Of a stretch of 64,000 nucleotides of DNA, positions 8,778-16,537 are shown piece by piece. Position 1 is the stretch's first letter. Every line of letters starts with the position of its first letter. Below the pieces are notes generated by a model. That model did no database searches, was not told the DNA's origin, and saw nothing but the letters and a program-made list of their open reading frames with translations. The stretch is from Paraburkholderia tropica (lineage in GTDB: Bacteria > Pseudomonadota > Gammaproteobacteria > Burkholderiales > Burkholderiaceae). The DNA is taken from NCBI RefSeq assembly GCF_900109265.1, contig NZ_FNZM01000014.1, positions 124,001-188,000 of the forward strand, in the 5' to 3' direction. The position numbers and the translations under genes were made by a program.

Positions 8778-9157
8778 GCCATTCTCATGTTAATCATGCA
8801 GTCCCGCAGAGCGGACACGGCGATGGGCATGGCAGCTTCAAGGGCTACATGATCGGCACGGTGCTGTCGCTCGTGCTGACGCTCGCTTCGTTCGGCGTGG
8901 TGATGTTTCATCTCGTGCCGCCCGCGATGGGACTCGTGGCGATCGTCGTGCTGTGCGTCGCGCAACTGGTCGTGCAGCTCGGCTACTTCCTGCATATTGG
9001 ATCGTCGCGCAGCCAGCGCGCCAACACCGGCATTTTCATCTGCACGGCGTTTCTGATTGCGGTGATCGTCGGGCTGTCGCTGTGGGTCATGCACAACGCC
9101 AATGTCAACATGATGCCGACGCATATTAGCGTCGATCGGGCGATGGCGCACGACTGA
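8774..9157 (+). CDS. cyoD: Cytochrome o ubiquinol oxidase subunit IV
   Basis: A 127-residue protein with three transmembrane helices (KGYMIGTVLSLVLTLASFGVV, MGLVAIVVLCVAQLVVQLGYFL and GIFICTAFLIAVIVGLSLWVM in part), matching CyoD. The GTG at 8774 overlaps the cyoC stop codon and gives an N-terminus of normal length; the longer frame back to 8462 lies wholly inside cyoC and is a shadow. It aids assembly of the oxidase. No cyoE (haem O synthase) follows here; the operon ends at a terminator 24 bp downstream. Confidence 0.94.
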   Translation: MSHSHVNHAVPQSGHGDGHGSFKGYMIGTVLSLVLTLASFGVVMFHLVPPAMGLVAIVVLCVAQLVVQLGYFLHIGSSRSQRANTGIFICTAFLIAVIVGLSLWVMHNANVNMMPTHISVDRAMAHD

Positions 9158-9180
9158 CGCGCTGCCGTTCGTCGAGTGTG

Positions 9181-9218
9181 AAAAGCCCCGCGCGGTGTTG
9201 GCCGCGCGGGGCTTTTTT
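9181..9218. terminator. Strong intrinsic terminator after cyoD
   Basis: A perfect 15-bp stem (9181-9195 with 9202-9216), 6-nt loop TGTTGG, and a T tract to 9218. On the minus strand the same hairpin is followed by TTTTCAC, so it may also end the convergent bacterioferritin transcript. Confidence 0.93.
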
Positions 9219-9263
9219 GTGTTGACAGGCGTGGCGCGGTGGTACTGGCCCTTGCAGCGAGCG

Positions 9264-9740
9264 CTAGCTGACCGAGCCGATGCTCGACTGCTGATAATTC
9301 TCGATGCCGATCTTGTCGATCAGTCCGATCTGGGTTTCGAGCCAGTCGATATGATCTTCGGTGTCGTCGAGAATCTCGACGAAAATTTCCCTCGACACGA
9401 AGTCGCGAACAGACTCGCAATAGACGATGGCTTCCTTACATTGCGCCTGCGCGATCCGTTCGAGCTTGAGGTCGCATTCGAGCGCCTCGCGCGTGCTCTC
9501 GCCAACCAGCAACTTGCCGAGATCCTGCAGATTGGGCAGACCGTCGAGCATGAAGATGCGCTCGATCAGTTTGTCCGCGTGCTTCATCTCCTCGATCGAT
9601 TCATCATACTCATGCTTGCCGAGGGCGGTGAGCCCCCAGTGTTTGTAGAGCCGTGCGTGCAGGAAATACTGATTGATGGCCGTCAGCTCGTTCTTGAGTT
9701 CGGCATTCAGATATTCGATAACCTTGGGGTCGGCTTGCAT
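9264..9740 (-). CDS. bfr: Bacterioferritin
   Basis: A 158-residue subunit, the same length as E. coli Bfr, which stores iron in a 24-mer cage with haem at subunit dimers. Visible ligands at standard numbers are Glu18, Glu51, His54, Glu94 and His130 of the di-iron centre and Met52 for haem (EEMKHAD). The position of the sixth ferroxidase ligand, Glu127 in E. coli, reads Thr here (DDTEDH, with Glu at 128). That may be a lineage variant or may weaken the centre. It is a lone gene, with AGGAG close upstream of ATG 9740. Confidence 0.95.
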   Translation of the reverse strand: MQADPKVIEYLNAELKNELTAINQYFLHARLYKHWGLTALGKHEYDESIEEMKHADKLIERIFMLDGLPNLQDLGKLLVGESTREALECDLKLERIAQAQCKEAIVYCESVRDFVSREIFVEILDDTEDHIDWLETQIGLIDKIGIENYQQSSIGSVS

Positions 9741-9909
9741 GACGCTCTCCTGACGGACCAGTGGACGCTCGTGCGCATAGGACGAGGATAGACAGTCAGC
9801 GCGACGAGTGCGCGAACGACGGCATTAACAAGAAGTATTCGCAGTCATCACGGCGCGCAACCGGCGAGGGGGCGTTGCGCGGGCAACACGCGAGCCGAAC
9901 TGGCCCCGA

Positions 9910-11136
9910 TCATGCGCCGCTTGCGTGCGGGTCGTCGCTGACCATGCCGGTTTCGCGCAACTGCCGGAGGCGCGCGTAGACGGTCGTGCGCGAGATGCGC
10001 AATTGTCTTGCCACGGCGGCCACATTGCCGTTGTGATCGCGCATCGCTTGCTGTACCGCGCCGAGCGTATGTTCTTCGAGACTCGCGCCGGTTTTCGCCG
10101 CGTCCTGCGCGCCGACGGGTGGCGCGATATCCGAATGATCGCCCGTGAGTCCGGCCCCCGCACGCCGCGCCGTGCTGCGATTGAGCGGCGCGCGCGCGTA
10201 CTGCATCCACACATGGCTGCCGTCCGCGCGTGCAATGCGCTGCGGGCCGCGCTGGGGTTTCAGCAGACGCCCGAGCAGCGCGGGCGGCGCGTCGTCGAAC
10301 AGATCCTGCAACGACCGAAGCGCCAGCGGCGCGCCATGCGGCAGGCCGAGAATACGCCGCGCCATCCGGCTCGCCGCGCGCAGATCACCGTTTTCCTCGA
10401 CCGCCAGCACGCCCGCGAGCGGCGTCGCGAGCCAGCGCGGATCGTGCTGCACGCGCAGCAAGTGGCAGCCGCGCAGCGTCGCGAATAAACGCTGTTCAGC
10501 GGCGAGTGCGGCCAGCCGGAACTGCTCCTTCACCTGCGCGAGATCGCGCTGGCCGGTGCCGGTGAGATCGAGCGCGCCGATCACTTCGCCATGCAGCCCG
10601 AACAGCGGCACCGCGAGACACGACACGCGTTCGAACTGGTCGAGATAATGCTGGCCGTTCGCGACCGTCACTTCGATGCCTTCGTGCAGCACGCAGCTCG
10701 GCGCCGTCGTGCCGATATGCGATTCGAGAATGCGCCGCCCGGCGATGATCGGCAGGATCAGGTCGTCGTCGCAGGCGGGACTGCGGCGCGCGTGCACCAC
10801 GGTGCCGTGTGGATTCACGCAGAAGATGGTCCAGTCGTCGCCGCCGAAAGCGTCCCAGAGCTGCTCGATTTCGTCGACGATGCAGCTGTAGAGCCGCCGG
10901 TCTTCGTGCGATTCGCGCACGCTGCGCGTGCCCTTGAGCAGCTCGTATTCGGGCGCCTGCCACGGCAGCACGCCCGCATCGCGCGAACGCGCCCAGGAGC
11001 GCGCCACCGATTCGGGCAGCAGGTTCGGCATGAGCGCGGCGGGCAGTTGCCCGCCGTCGCCGAAACGCTCGCGGGCCGAATGCAACTGCGCGAGCGCGCT
11101 GGCCTGGACGGTTTCCGTCGCGGACTTGCGATTCAT
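9910..11136 (-). CDS. GAF / Fis-type HTH transcriptional regulator lacking an AAA+ domain
   Basis: A 408-residue protein related to the AcoR branch of regulators. The N-terminus (ESVARSWARSRDAGVLPW) is typical of AcoR-like proteins, followed by a GAF sensory domain (about residues 80-210, including CLAVPLFGLHGEVIGALDL), a PAS-like or linker section, and a C-terminal Fis-type helix-turn-helix (GNVAAVARQLRISRTTVYARLRQL). No GAFTGA or Walker motifs are present, so it cannot act as a standard sigma-54 activator. ATG 11136 has GGGAG upstream. It lies downstream of an alcohol and an aldehyde dehydrogenase on the same strand, which suggests it controls them in response to an alcohol or aldehyde. Confidence 0.85.
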   Translation of the reverse strand: MNRKSATETVQASALAQLHSARERFGDGGQLPAALMPNLLPESVARSWARSRDAGVLPWQAPEYELLKGTRSVRESHEDRRLYSCIVDEIEQLWDAFGGDDWTIFCVNPHGTVVHARRSPACDDDLILPIIAGRRILESHIGTTAPSCVLHEGIEVTVANGQHYLDQFERVSCLAVPLFGLHGEVIGALDLTGTGQRDLAQVKEQFRLAALAAEQRLFATLRGCHLLRVQHDPRWLATPLAGVLAVEENGDLRAASRMARRILGLPHGAPLALRSLQDLFDDAPPALLGRLLKPQRGPQRIARADGSHVWMQYARAPLNRSTARRAGAGLTGDHSDIAPPVGAQDAAKTGASLEEHTLGAVQQAMRDHNGNVAAVARQLRISRTTVYARLRQLRETGMVSDDPHASGA

Positions 11137-11304
11137 GCGGGCTCCCGTCGTGGCATGGGGTCGAGCGGCAAAAGAGGGGGAAACGAAAGGACAGTCGGCG
11201 GGACAGTCGGCGCGGCACGTGAGGTGAACATTGAGGGCGCCATGCCGTCCGTCCGGGCCGTTGCCGCGCACGCGGAGCGGCAACGGCGCACTGATGCGAG
11301 GATA

Positions 11305-11348
11305 CCGCAGCGGGCGCGGGCACGGCGCCGCGCCCGCGCCCGCTGCGG
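11305..11348. terminator. 17-bp perfect GC-rich stem-loop after the alcohol dehydrogenase
   Basis: CCGCAGCGGGCGCGGGC at 11305-11321 pairs perfectly with 11332-11348 across a 10-nt loop that is itself palindromic. It starts 16 bp past the dehydrogenase stop on the minus strand. There is no U tract, so it may be a transcript-end stabiliser or weak terminator separating the dehydrogenases from the regulator gene. Confidence 0.55.
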
Positions 11349-11363
11349 CAACGTATCGAAACG

Positions 11364-12498
11364 TCAGGCGTGCGTGAAGCGCAGGATCGGCTTGAGCGTG
11401 ACGCCGCGCTTGCTGTCCTCGGCGGCTTCGTTGATCTGCTCGACCGGATAGAACTTCACGAGCTTGTCGAACGGAAAGCGCCCTTGCCGATACAGCTCGA
11501 CGAGTTGCGGAATGAAGCGTTGCGGCACGCTGTCGCCTTCCACGATGCCGCGAATCGTGCGGCCGTTCAGTAGCAGACTGTTGATGTCGAACTCCGCCTT
11601 GGTGCCGAGCGGCGGCGCGCCGACCACGCCGATCGCGCCCAGCGTGCCGAGCGATTCGATCGCACCCGACAGCACGCGCGATGCCCGTCGATTCGAGCGC
11701 GAAGTTCACGCCGCCGCCGGTGATCGCGCGGATCGTCTCGACCACGTCGCCTTCGCGGCTGTCGATCGTGTGCGTCGCGCCCAGCTCCTTCGCCAGTTCG
11801 AGCCGCGAGGGCACGATGTCGATGGCGATGATGGTGGTCGCGCCCGCCACGCGCGCGGCCATCACCGCCGAGAGGCCGACCGCGCCCGCGCCGAAACTCG
11901 CGAAACTGCTGCCCGGCGTGACCTTGAGCGAGTTGATGACGGCGCCCGCGCCGGTCTGGATACCGCAGCCGAGCGGCCCGAGCAGTTCGAGCGGCGCGTC
12001 TTTCGACACCTTGATCGCGTTGTTTTCGCGGGCCAGCGCGTGGCTCGCGAACGACGACTGCGCGAAGAAGTGATCGTGCAGCGGACGGCCTTCTTCGTCC
12101 TCGATGGCGGTGTGGCCCTCGAGATCGGCGCCGCCGAAGTTCAGGCCGAAGAACTGGCTGCAATACGCGCCGTGACCGCCCACGCAGGGCTGGCAATGGC
12201 CGCACGCGCCATAGGTCAGCACGACGTGATCGCCGGGCTGGAGGTTCTTCACGGCGGGGCCGACCGCTTCGACCACGCCCGCGCCTTCGTGGCCGAGCAC
12301 GGCGGGCAGCGGCACCGGGTAATACTGGTCGCGCACGATCAGGTCGGTGTGGCACAGGCCGGTGGCCACCACGCGCACCAGCACTTCGTCGTCTTTCGGG
12401 CCGCGCAGGCGCGCTTTCTGGATTGTGAACGGATCGCCCTTGCCGCGCGCGACGGCGGCCGTGACGGTGCGGCCCGTGTTGGCCGATATCGTAGTCAT
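11364..12498 (-). pseudogene. Zinc-dependent aryl/alkyl alcohol dehydrogenase, frameshifted
   Basis: A medium-chain alcohol dehydrogenase broken by one frameshift. The first frame (from ATG 12498, AGGAG 7 nt upstream) carries catalytic zinc residues (GLCHTDL, GHEGAGVVEAVG), the four structural-zinc cysteines (CGHCQPC...C) and the NAD-binding GAGAVGLSAV, and runs to NFALESTGIAR. The protein then continues in another frame as LSGAIESLGTLGAIGVVG to the stop at 11364. The break lies near 11676-11684, inside a GCGC run; restoring two bases there would give ...TGIARVLSG... and a normal protein of about 378 residues. It could be a real mutation or a sequencing error. Family role: NAD-linked oxidation of an alcohol to the aldehyde used by the neighbouring dehydrogenase. 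Confidence 0.88.
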
Positions 12499-12530
12499 AG
12501 CGTGTCTCCTTGTGTCGATGACGGCGCGTC

Positions 12531-14003
12531 TCAGATCGGGTAGAGCGGTGCTTCGCCCTTGACCGTGAGCCATTGCCACTGCGTAAATTCTTCCCAGTTC
12601 GCCGGGCCGCCGATGCTCGTGCCGTTGCCCGAAGCGCCGACGCCGCCGAACGGATTGATCACCTCGTCGTTGACGGTCTGATCGTTGATATGCAGCAGGC
12701 CCGTGCGCAGCCGCTCGCCCATGCGCAGCGCGCGGCCCACGTTCGCCGTGACCACGGCCATCGACAATCCGTACTCCGTATCGTTGGCGAGCGCGATGGC
12801 TTCGTCGTCGGTGTCGAAGGGCACGACCACGGCCACCGGTCCGAAGATTTCCTCGTTGAACGCCGGGTTTTGCGCGGTCACGCCGCTCAGCACGGTCGGC
12901 TCGAAAAACAGGTCGCGGAAGCCGCCACCCGTTTCGATGCGCGCGCCCGCGTCCTTCGCGGCCGCCAGCACGCGCGCGACGTGATCGCGCTGCGCGGCGT
13001 TGATGATAGGGCCAAGCGCGACGTTCTCGGTGGCCGGATCGCCAACCGTGAGGCCTTTCGCCTTCGCGACCAGTTTTTCCACGAAACGATCGTAAATCTT
13101 GCGCTGTACGAGCACGCGGCCCGTTGCCATGCAGATCTGTCCCTGATGCAGATACGCGCCCCAGGCCGTGTTGGCGACGGCCAGATCGAGGTCGGCGTCG
13201 TCGAGCACGATCAGCGAATTCTTGCCGCCCAGTTCGAGCGAGACCTTCTTCAGATGCCGGCCGGCCGCTTCCCCGACCTTGCGGCCGGCGCCCGTCGAGC
13301 CCGTGAACTGGATCATCGCGATGTGCCGATCGCTCGTGAGCGCCGCGCCCGCCGCGCCGTCGCCGGGCAGCACGTGCAGCACGCCCGCGGGCAGGCCCGC
13401 GAGTTCGAACAGACGCGCGATCGCGAAGCCGCCGCAGACCGAAGTGCGCGGATCGGGCTTGAGCACGACGGCGTTGCCGAGCGCGAGCGCGGGCGCGACC
13501 GCGCGCATCGCCAGATAGAGCGGGAAGTTGAACGGCGAGATCACGCCCACGACGCCCAGCGGGCGGCGGCGCGCGAGCGAAAGGCGGCCGGGCACCGAGG
13601 GCAGCACCTCGCCCGCGGAACGCGAGGGCAGCGCGCTCGCCTCGTGCAGCGCTTTTACGGTCGCCTGGGTTTCGAAGCCGGCCTTGCCGCGTGTCGAGCC
13701 GCTTTCGCGCACGATCCAGCCGGCGATTTCGTCGAATGCGTCTTCGGCGAGGCGCGCGGCGCGGCGCAGGACGGCGGCGCGCTCGTCGTAGGGCAGCGCG
13801 GCCCACGCCTGCTGCGCGTCGAACGCAGCCTTCGACGACGCGGCGACGAACTCGGCGTCGGCCATGCCGATGCTCGCGAGCCGCTTGCCCGTGGCGGGTT
13901 CGAGCACATCGGCGCTCGACGTGCCGTCGCGCCAGGCGCCGGTGAAGACGCGGCCGTGCCAGACGTCGCTATCGAGAAGACGGGAGGAAGGGGTGACGCT
14001 CAT
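12531..14003 (-). CDS. NAD-dependent aldehyde dehydrogenase (benzaldehyde dehydrogenase-like)
   Basis: A 490-residue aldehyde dehydrogenase. It contains the glutamate motif LELGGKN and the catalytic cysteine in QGQICMATGRV, plus FTGSTGAGRKVGEAAG for NAD binding and NPFGGVGASGNG near the end. The QGQICM form resembles XylC/vanillin-type enzymes that oxidise aromatic aldehydes, but the substrate is inferred. ATG 14003 is preceded by AAGGAG. It is followed after 32 bp by the alcohol dehydrogenase, so the pair would turn an alcohol into its acid in two NAD-linked steps, if the second gene were intact. Confidence 0.92.
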   Translation of the reverse strand: MSVTPSSRLLDSDVWHGRVFTGAWRDGTSSADVLEPATGKRLASIGMADAEFVAASSKAAFDAQQAWAALPYDERAAVLRRAARLAEDAFDEIAGWIVRESGSTRGKAGFETQATVKALHEASALPSRSAGEVLPSVPGRLSLARRRPLGVVGVISPFNFPLYLAMRAVAPALALGNAVVLKPDPRTSVCGGFAIARLFELAGLPAGVLHVLPGDGAAGAALTSDRHIAMIQFTGSTGAGRKVGEAAGRHLKKVSLELGGKNSLIVLDDADLDLAVANTAWGAYLHQGQICMATGRVLVQRKIYDRFVEKLVAKAKGLTVGDPATENVALGPIINAAQRDHVARVLAAAKDAGARIETGGGFRDLFFEPTVLSGVTAQNPAFNEEIFGPVAVVVPFDTDDEAIALANDTEYGLSMAVVTANVGRALRMGERLRTGLLHINDQTVNDEVINPFGGVGASGNGTSIGGPANWEEFTQWQWLTVKGEAPLYPI

Positions 14004-14031
14004 GCTGACTCCTTGGAATCGGGACGGCGAT

Positions 14032-14053
14032 GTCGATGGCACACGCCATCGAC
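14032..14053. promoter_or_regulatory. Inverted repeat upstream of aldehyde dehydrogenase (operator candidate)
   Basis: GTCGATGGC-ACAC-GCCATCGAC, a perfect 9-bp inverted repeat starting 29 bp upstream of the aldehyde dehydrogenase ATG. It could be a leader hairpin or the binding site of the Fis-type regulator encoded downstream. Confidence 0.4.
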
Positions 14054-14256
14054 GCAACGTTGCGAGGTTAGGGAATCGGGGTCAGCGTCACAATCGGGAA
14101 TTGTTCGCGTCCTGAAAACCCGCTTCGCGGCAGGGCTGCGCGCGGTAATGCGTTCAGTAACTGAACATCGGGCGGCCGGAACGGGGGGCGGCGGGCACGG
14201 CGCGTGCGATAACGAAGACGTCGCGACGCACCGTCGCTTTTACGTGGAGATGCACC

Positions 14257-14445
14257 ATGAACAAGGACCAGGTGAAGGGCACGGCAGAAAAGCTGAAGGG
14301 CAAGGTCAACGAAGCAGTGGGCCGCGCCACCGACAACCCGCAGCGTGAATTGAAGGGCGATATGCAGCAGGCAGCAGGCCAGGCGCGCAAGAATGTGGGC
14401 GACCTGAAGGAAGCCGCGAAGGATGTGACCAAGCGTCACCACTAA
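14257..14445 (+). CDS. CsbD-family stress protein
   Basis: A 62-residue, highly charged protein of the CsbD family (NKDQVKGTAEKLKGKVNEA, then DNPQRELKGDMQQAAGQA). These small hydrophilic proteins are induced by general stress in many bacteria; the mechanism is unknown. A ribosome site GGAG lies at 14246-14249. It stands alone on the plus strand, divergent from the aldehyde dehydrogenase, and is followed by two hairpins. Confidence 0.92.
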   Translation: MNKDQVKGTAEKLKGKVNEAVGRATDNPQRELKGDMQQAAGQARKNVGDLKEAAKDVTKRHH

Positions 14446-14470
14446 ACGCGGCCGCGCCACGACAACCCTC

Positions 14471-14491
14471 GCCGCCGCTTCGCGCGGCGGC
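14471..14491 (+). terminator. Hairpin after csbD-like gene (first of two)
   Basis: GCCGCCGC-TTCGC-GCGGCGGC, followed by CTCTTT. A short stem with a poor U tract; it may act together with the second hairpin just downstream. Confidence 0.55.
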
Positions 14492-14501
14492 CTCTTTATC
14501 C

Positions 14502-14537
14502 GCGACGGCGCCGGTTTCGGCGTCGTCGCTTTGTTTT
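14502..14537 (+). terminator. Intrinsic terminator after csbD-like gene (second hairpin)
   Basis: GCGACGGCGCC at 14502-14512 pairs with GGCGTCGTCGC at 14519-14529 (one G-U), followed by TTTGTTTTT. This is the better terminator of the pair. Confidence 0.7.
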
Positions 14538-14582
14538 TGTTGCGGCCGATTCACCGTGCAATTAGCGCTTTCTCGGTACGAG

Positions 14583-15914
14583 TCAGCCGGTGCCCAGCAC
14601 CCGGGCGAGACGGCGCATCCCTTCGAATACCGCATCGGCGACATCGACTGGAAACTCGCGCGGCAACTGCGCGCCCACTTCGTCGATGACGCGTTCCGTC
14701 TGCGCCACAACCGTCGCCATCATCTCTTCGACCTGATCGATTGTAAATCCCACACGTTGACCTTGCGCGATCCAGTGACGCGGCAAGATCTGCGCGATGC
14801 GGTAATGCGCGTTGCGTCCGCGCACGGCCATCGCCAGGCTCGCGCGTTGCGCGGCGAGCTGATTGCGTCCGCGCCCGATGATCGGATGCGCCGAGAGCAC
14901 GTCGTACAGCGGCGTGGCCGCGTAACGGCTGCCAGGCAGATGCGCGATGCTGAAATTCTTGGCGTGGCCGTCGGTGGCGGCGAGCAGCCAGAAGATCATC
15001 TGCGCGAGAAAGAAGTGGCGACGATCGTCCGCCGCACGCACCGAACCGCCCAGCACCGCCATCACGGCGTCGATGCCGGGGCCGCCGTCGGCTTCGTATT
15101 TGAGCAGGCCCGGCGTGCCGGTGGCCTGGCAGAGATCCTCTTGCGGCAGACGGACGATCCAGCGGCCGTCGCGTGACAGGCGGCGGTCGAAACGCTCGAC
15201 CACGAGCGCCTTCACGTCTTCGAATTCGGCGATCTCGCACGGCGCGATCGGCAGGCCGAACGCGGCGACGATGCGCGCGCAGAGCCATTCGTTCTCGACC
15301 GAGGTGCGCATATCGGCGCGCATGTTGCCGACGAGGCCGAGCGGCAGTTTGAGGATGTGCGTGGTTGGCGTGCTGCCCGTGGGCAACAGCCACTCGCCGC
15401 CATGCCACAGCAGCGCGGTTTTCTCCTGCGCACCGGCGATCGACAGACGCAGGTCGTCGACGGCGTCGTGCTCGGCGGCGCGCGGCGTGGCCGTGGTGTC
15501 GCGCAGCAGTTGCGCGATGGCGTGTTCGTCGAGCGGGCGTCCTTCGATGTGCTCCAGATCGACCGGCGCTTCGCCGGCGGGCAGTAGTTGCAATGCGCCC
15601 ACGCAATCGCGTCCGAGTACGGCCAGCAGTTCGAACGGCGTGGTGCCGCCCGTGCGGTAACGCGTGGCGATGCGGCGGCGGATGCGTTCGCTGTCGGGCA
15701 GCAGATTGTCGAAGTAATCGGTGACGATTTCGCCGCGCAAGGGCTGGTTGCCCGGCGTAAACGGCAGCGAAAGCGACAGCGGACGGCCTTGCTCGTCCTC
15801 GAGCCAGCTTTCGGCGTAAGCAAGACGCTCGACGCCGCGCACGATTTCCCAATGACCGACGGGCAGGCCGTTCATCCAGAGATCGAGGCGGTTGGTCTGG
15901 CGTGGACGCGCCAT
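14583..15914 (-). CDS. hipA: HipA-type serine/threonine kinase toxin
   Basis: A 443-residue HipA-family protein. The N-terminal subdomain has the family's LSLSLPFTPG and FDNLLPDSERIRRRIA; the central part has QEKTALLW for nucleotide binding and the catalytic region ATDGHAKNFSIAHLPG, then YDVLSAHP. HipA toxins phosphorylate a tRNA synthetase (GltX in E. coli) and promote dormancy when free of HipB. The gene overlaps the antitoxin stop by one base (TAATG), so the two are co-translated. All visible catalytic motifs are present, so it looks active. Confidence 0.93.
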   Translation of the reverse strand: MARPRQTNRLDLWMNGLPVGHWEIVRGVERLAYAESWLEDEQGRPLSLSLPFTPGNQPLRGEIVTDYFDNLLPDSERIRRRIATRYRTGGTTPFELLAVLGRDCVGALQLLPAGEAPVDLEHIEGRPLDEHAIAQLLRDTTATPRAAEHDAVDDLRLSIAGAQEKTALLWHGGEWLLPTGSTPTTHILKLPLGLVGNMRADMRTSVENEWLCARIVAAFGLPIAPCEIAEFEDVKALVVERFDRRLSRDGRWIVRLPQEDLCQATGTPGLLKYEADGGPGIDAVMAVLGGSVRAADDRRHFFLAQMIFWLLAATDGHAKNFSIAHLPGSRYAATPLYDVLSAHPIIGRGRNQLAAQRASLAMAVRGRNAHYRIAQILPRHWIAQGQRVGFTIDQVEEMMATVVAQTERVIDEVGAQLPREFPVDVADAVFEGMRRLARVLGTG

Positions 15915-16438
15915 TACCAGTTCTCCCGTTTGCGGGGCGATAGAGCGGCTTGCGTTTTACGCGGCGCGGGTTGCTTACGGGCCGTTTTCACGGCCTTTGC
16001 TGCTTGTGGCGCTTTCGTGGTTTTCGTCGCTGTTTTCGCGGCTGTGGTTTTTTTCGTGCCGCGCGTGTTCGCCGGGGCGGAAGGGCGTTGTGTCGGCGCG
16101 GCGGCTTTGGGCTTTGCCTTCGGCGTTTTAGCGGGCGTGGTGCTTTTCTTCGCGGCGGCGGCACGCGGCGCGGGCGCGAGATCGGCTTCCGTGGACAGCA
16201 GGCGCATGTCGACGCTCAGCAGCCGCAAGACGCGAAACAGCCGTTCGACGCTGGCCGCGGCGGGATGGGCTTCGAAGGCGGCATAGCTTTGCTGCGAGAT
16301 GCCGAGCCGCTGCGCAAGCTTTTCCTGGGTGAGTCCGCTTTTTTTGCGGAAGCCCAGCAGCAGCGGGCGCAGCTGGCTGACAGTCTTGAGCGGATAGTCC
16401 ACGCGAAGCTCCGGAAACGATGACGCGGCGGGTGACAT
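15914..16438 (-). CDS. hipB: HipB-type XRE antitoxin with long basic tail
   Basis: About 174 residues. Residues 20-80 form an XRE helix-turn-helix (LRPLLLGFRKKSGLTQEKLAQ followed by RLGISQQSYAAFE). The remaining half is a low-complexity tail rich in Lys, Ala, Pro and Thr (repeats like KSTTPAKTPKAKPKA), resembling histone H1 tails; E. coli HipB (88 residues) has no such extension. The start is uncertain between GTG 16444 and ATG 16438, neither with a strong ribosome site. It would neutralise HipA and repress the operon through the palindromes just upstream. Confidence 0.88.
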   Translation of the reverse strand: MSPAASSFPELRVDYPLKTVSQLRPLLLGFRKKSGLTQEKLAQRLGISQQSYAAFEAHPAAASVERLFRVLRLLSVDMRLLSTEADLAPAPRAAAAKKSTTPAKTPKAKPKAAAPTQRPSAPANTRGTKKTTAAKTATKTTKAPQAAKAVKTARKQPAPRKTQAALSPRKRENW

Positions 16439-16442
16439 ATCC

Positions 16443-16512
16443 ACAGTCTATAAGCTGTAAATGCAAAATACAATCTAAAGGCTGTAAATGCAAAATACAG
16501 CCTATAGACTGT
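16443..16512. promoter_or_regulatory. Three evenly spaced operator palindromes upstream of hipBA
   Basis: ACAG-N8-CTGT occurs at 16443-16458 and 16497-16512, and ACAA-N8-CTGT at 16470-16485. The three sites start exactly 27 bp apart. A 19-bp direct repeat (GCTGTAAATGCAAAATACA at 16454-16472 and 16481-16499) covers the intervals. E. coli HipB also binds spaced inverted repeats with an 8-bp spacer, so these are strong candidates for autoregulation. The AT-rich repeats probably include the promoter. Confidence 0.72.
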
Positions 16513-16537
16513 AAGTCCGGACTGTACGTCCCGCGCG

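Noticed and set aside
9910..13806. A 1298-codon minus-strand open frame
   Set aside because: It fuses an out-of-frame part of the aldehyde dehydrogenase, the first frame of the alcohol dehydrogenase and the GAF-Fis regulator. Only the last two parts are real protein; the length comes from high GC content and the frameshift.
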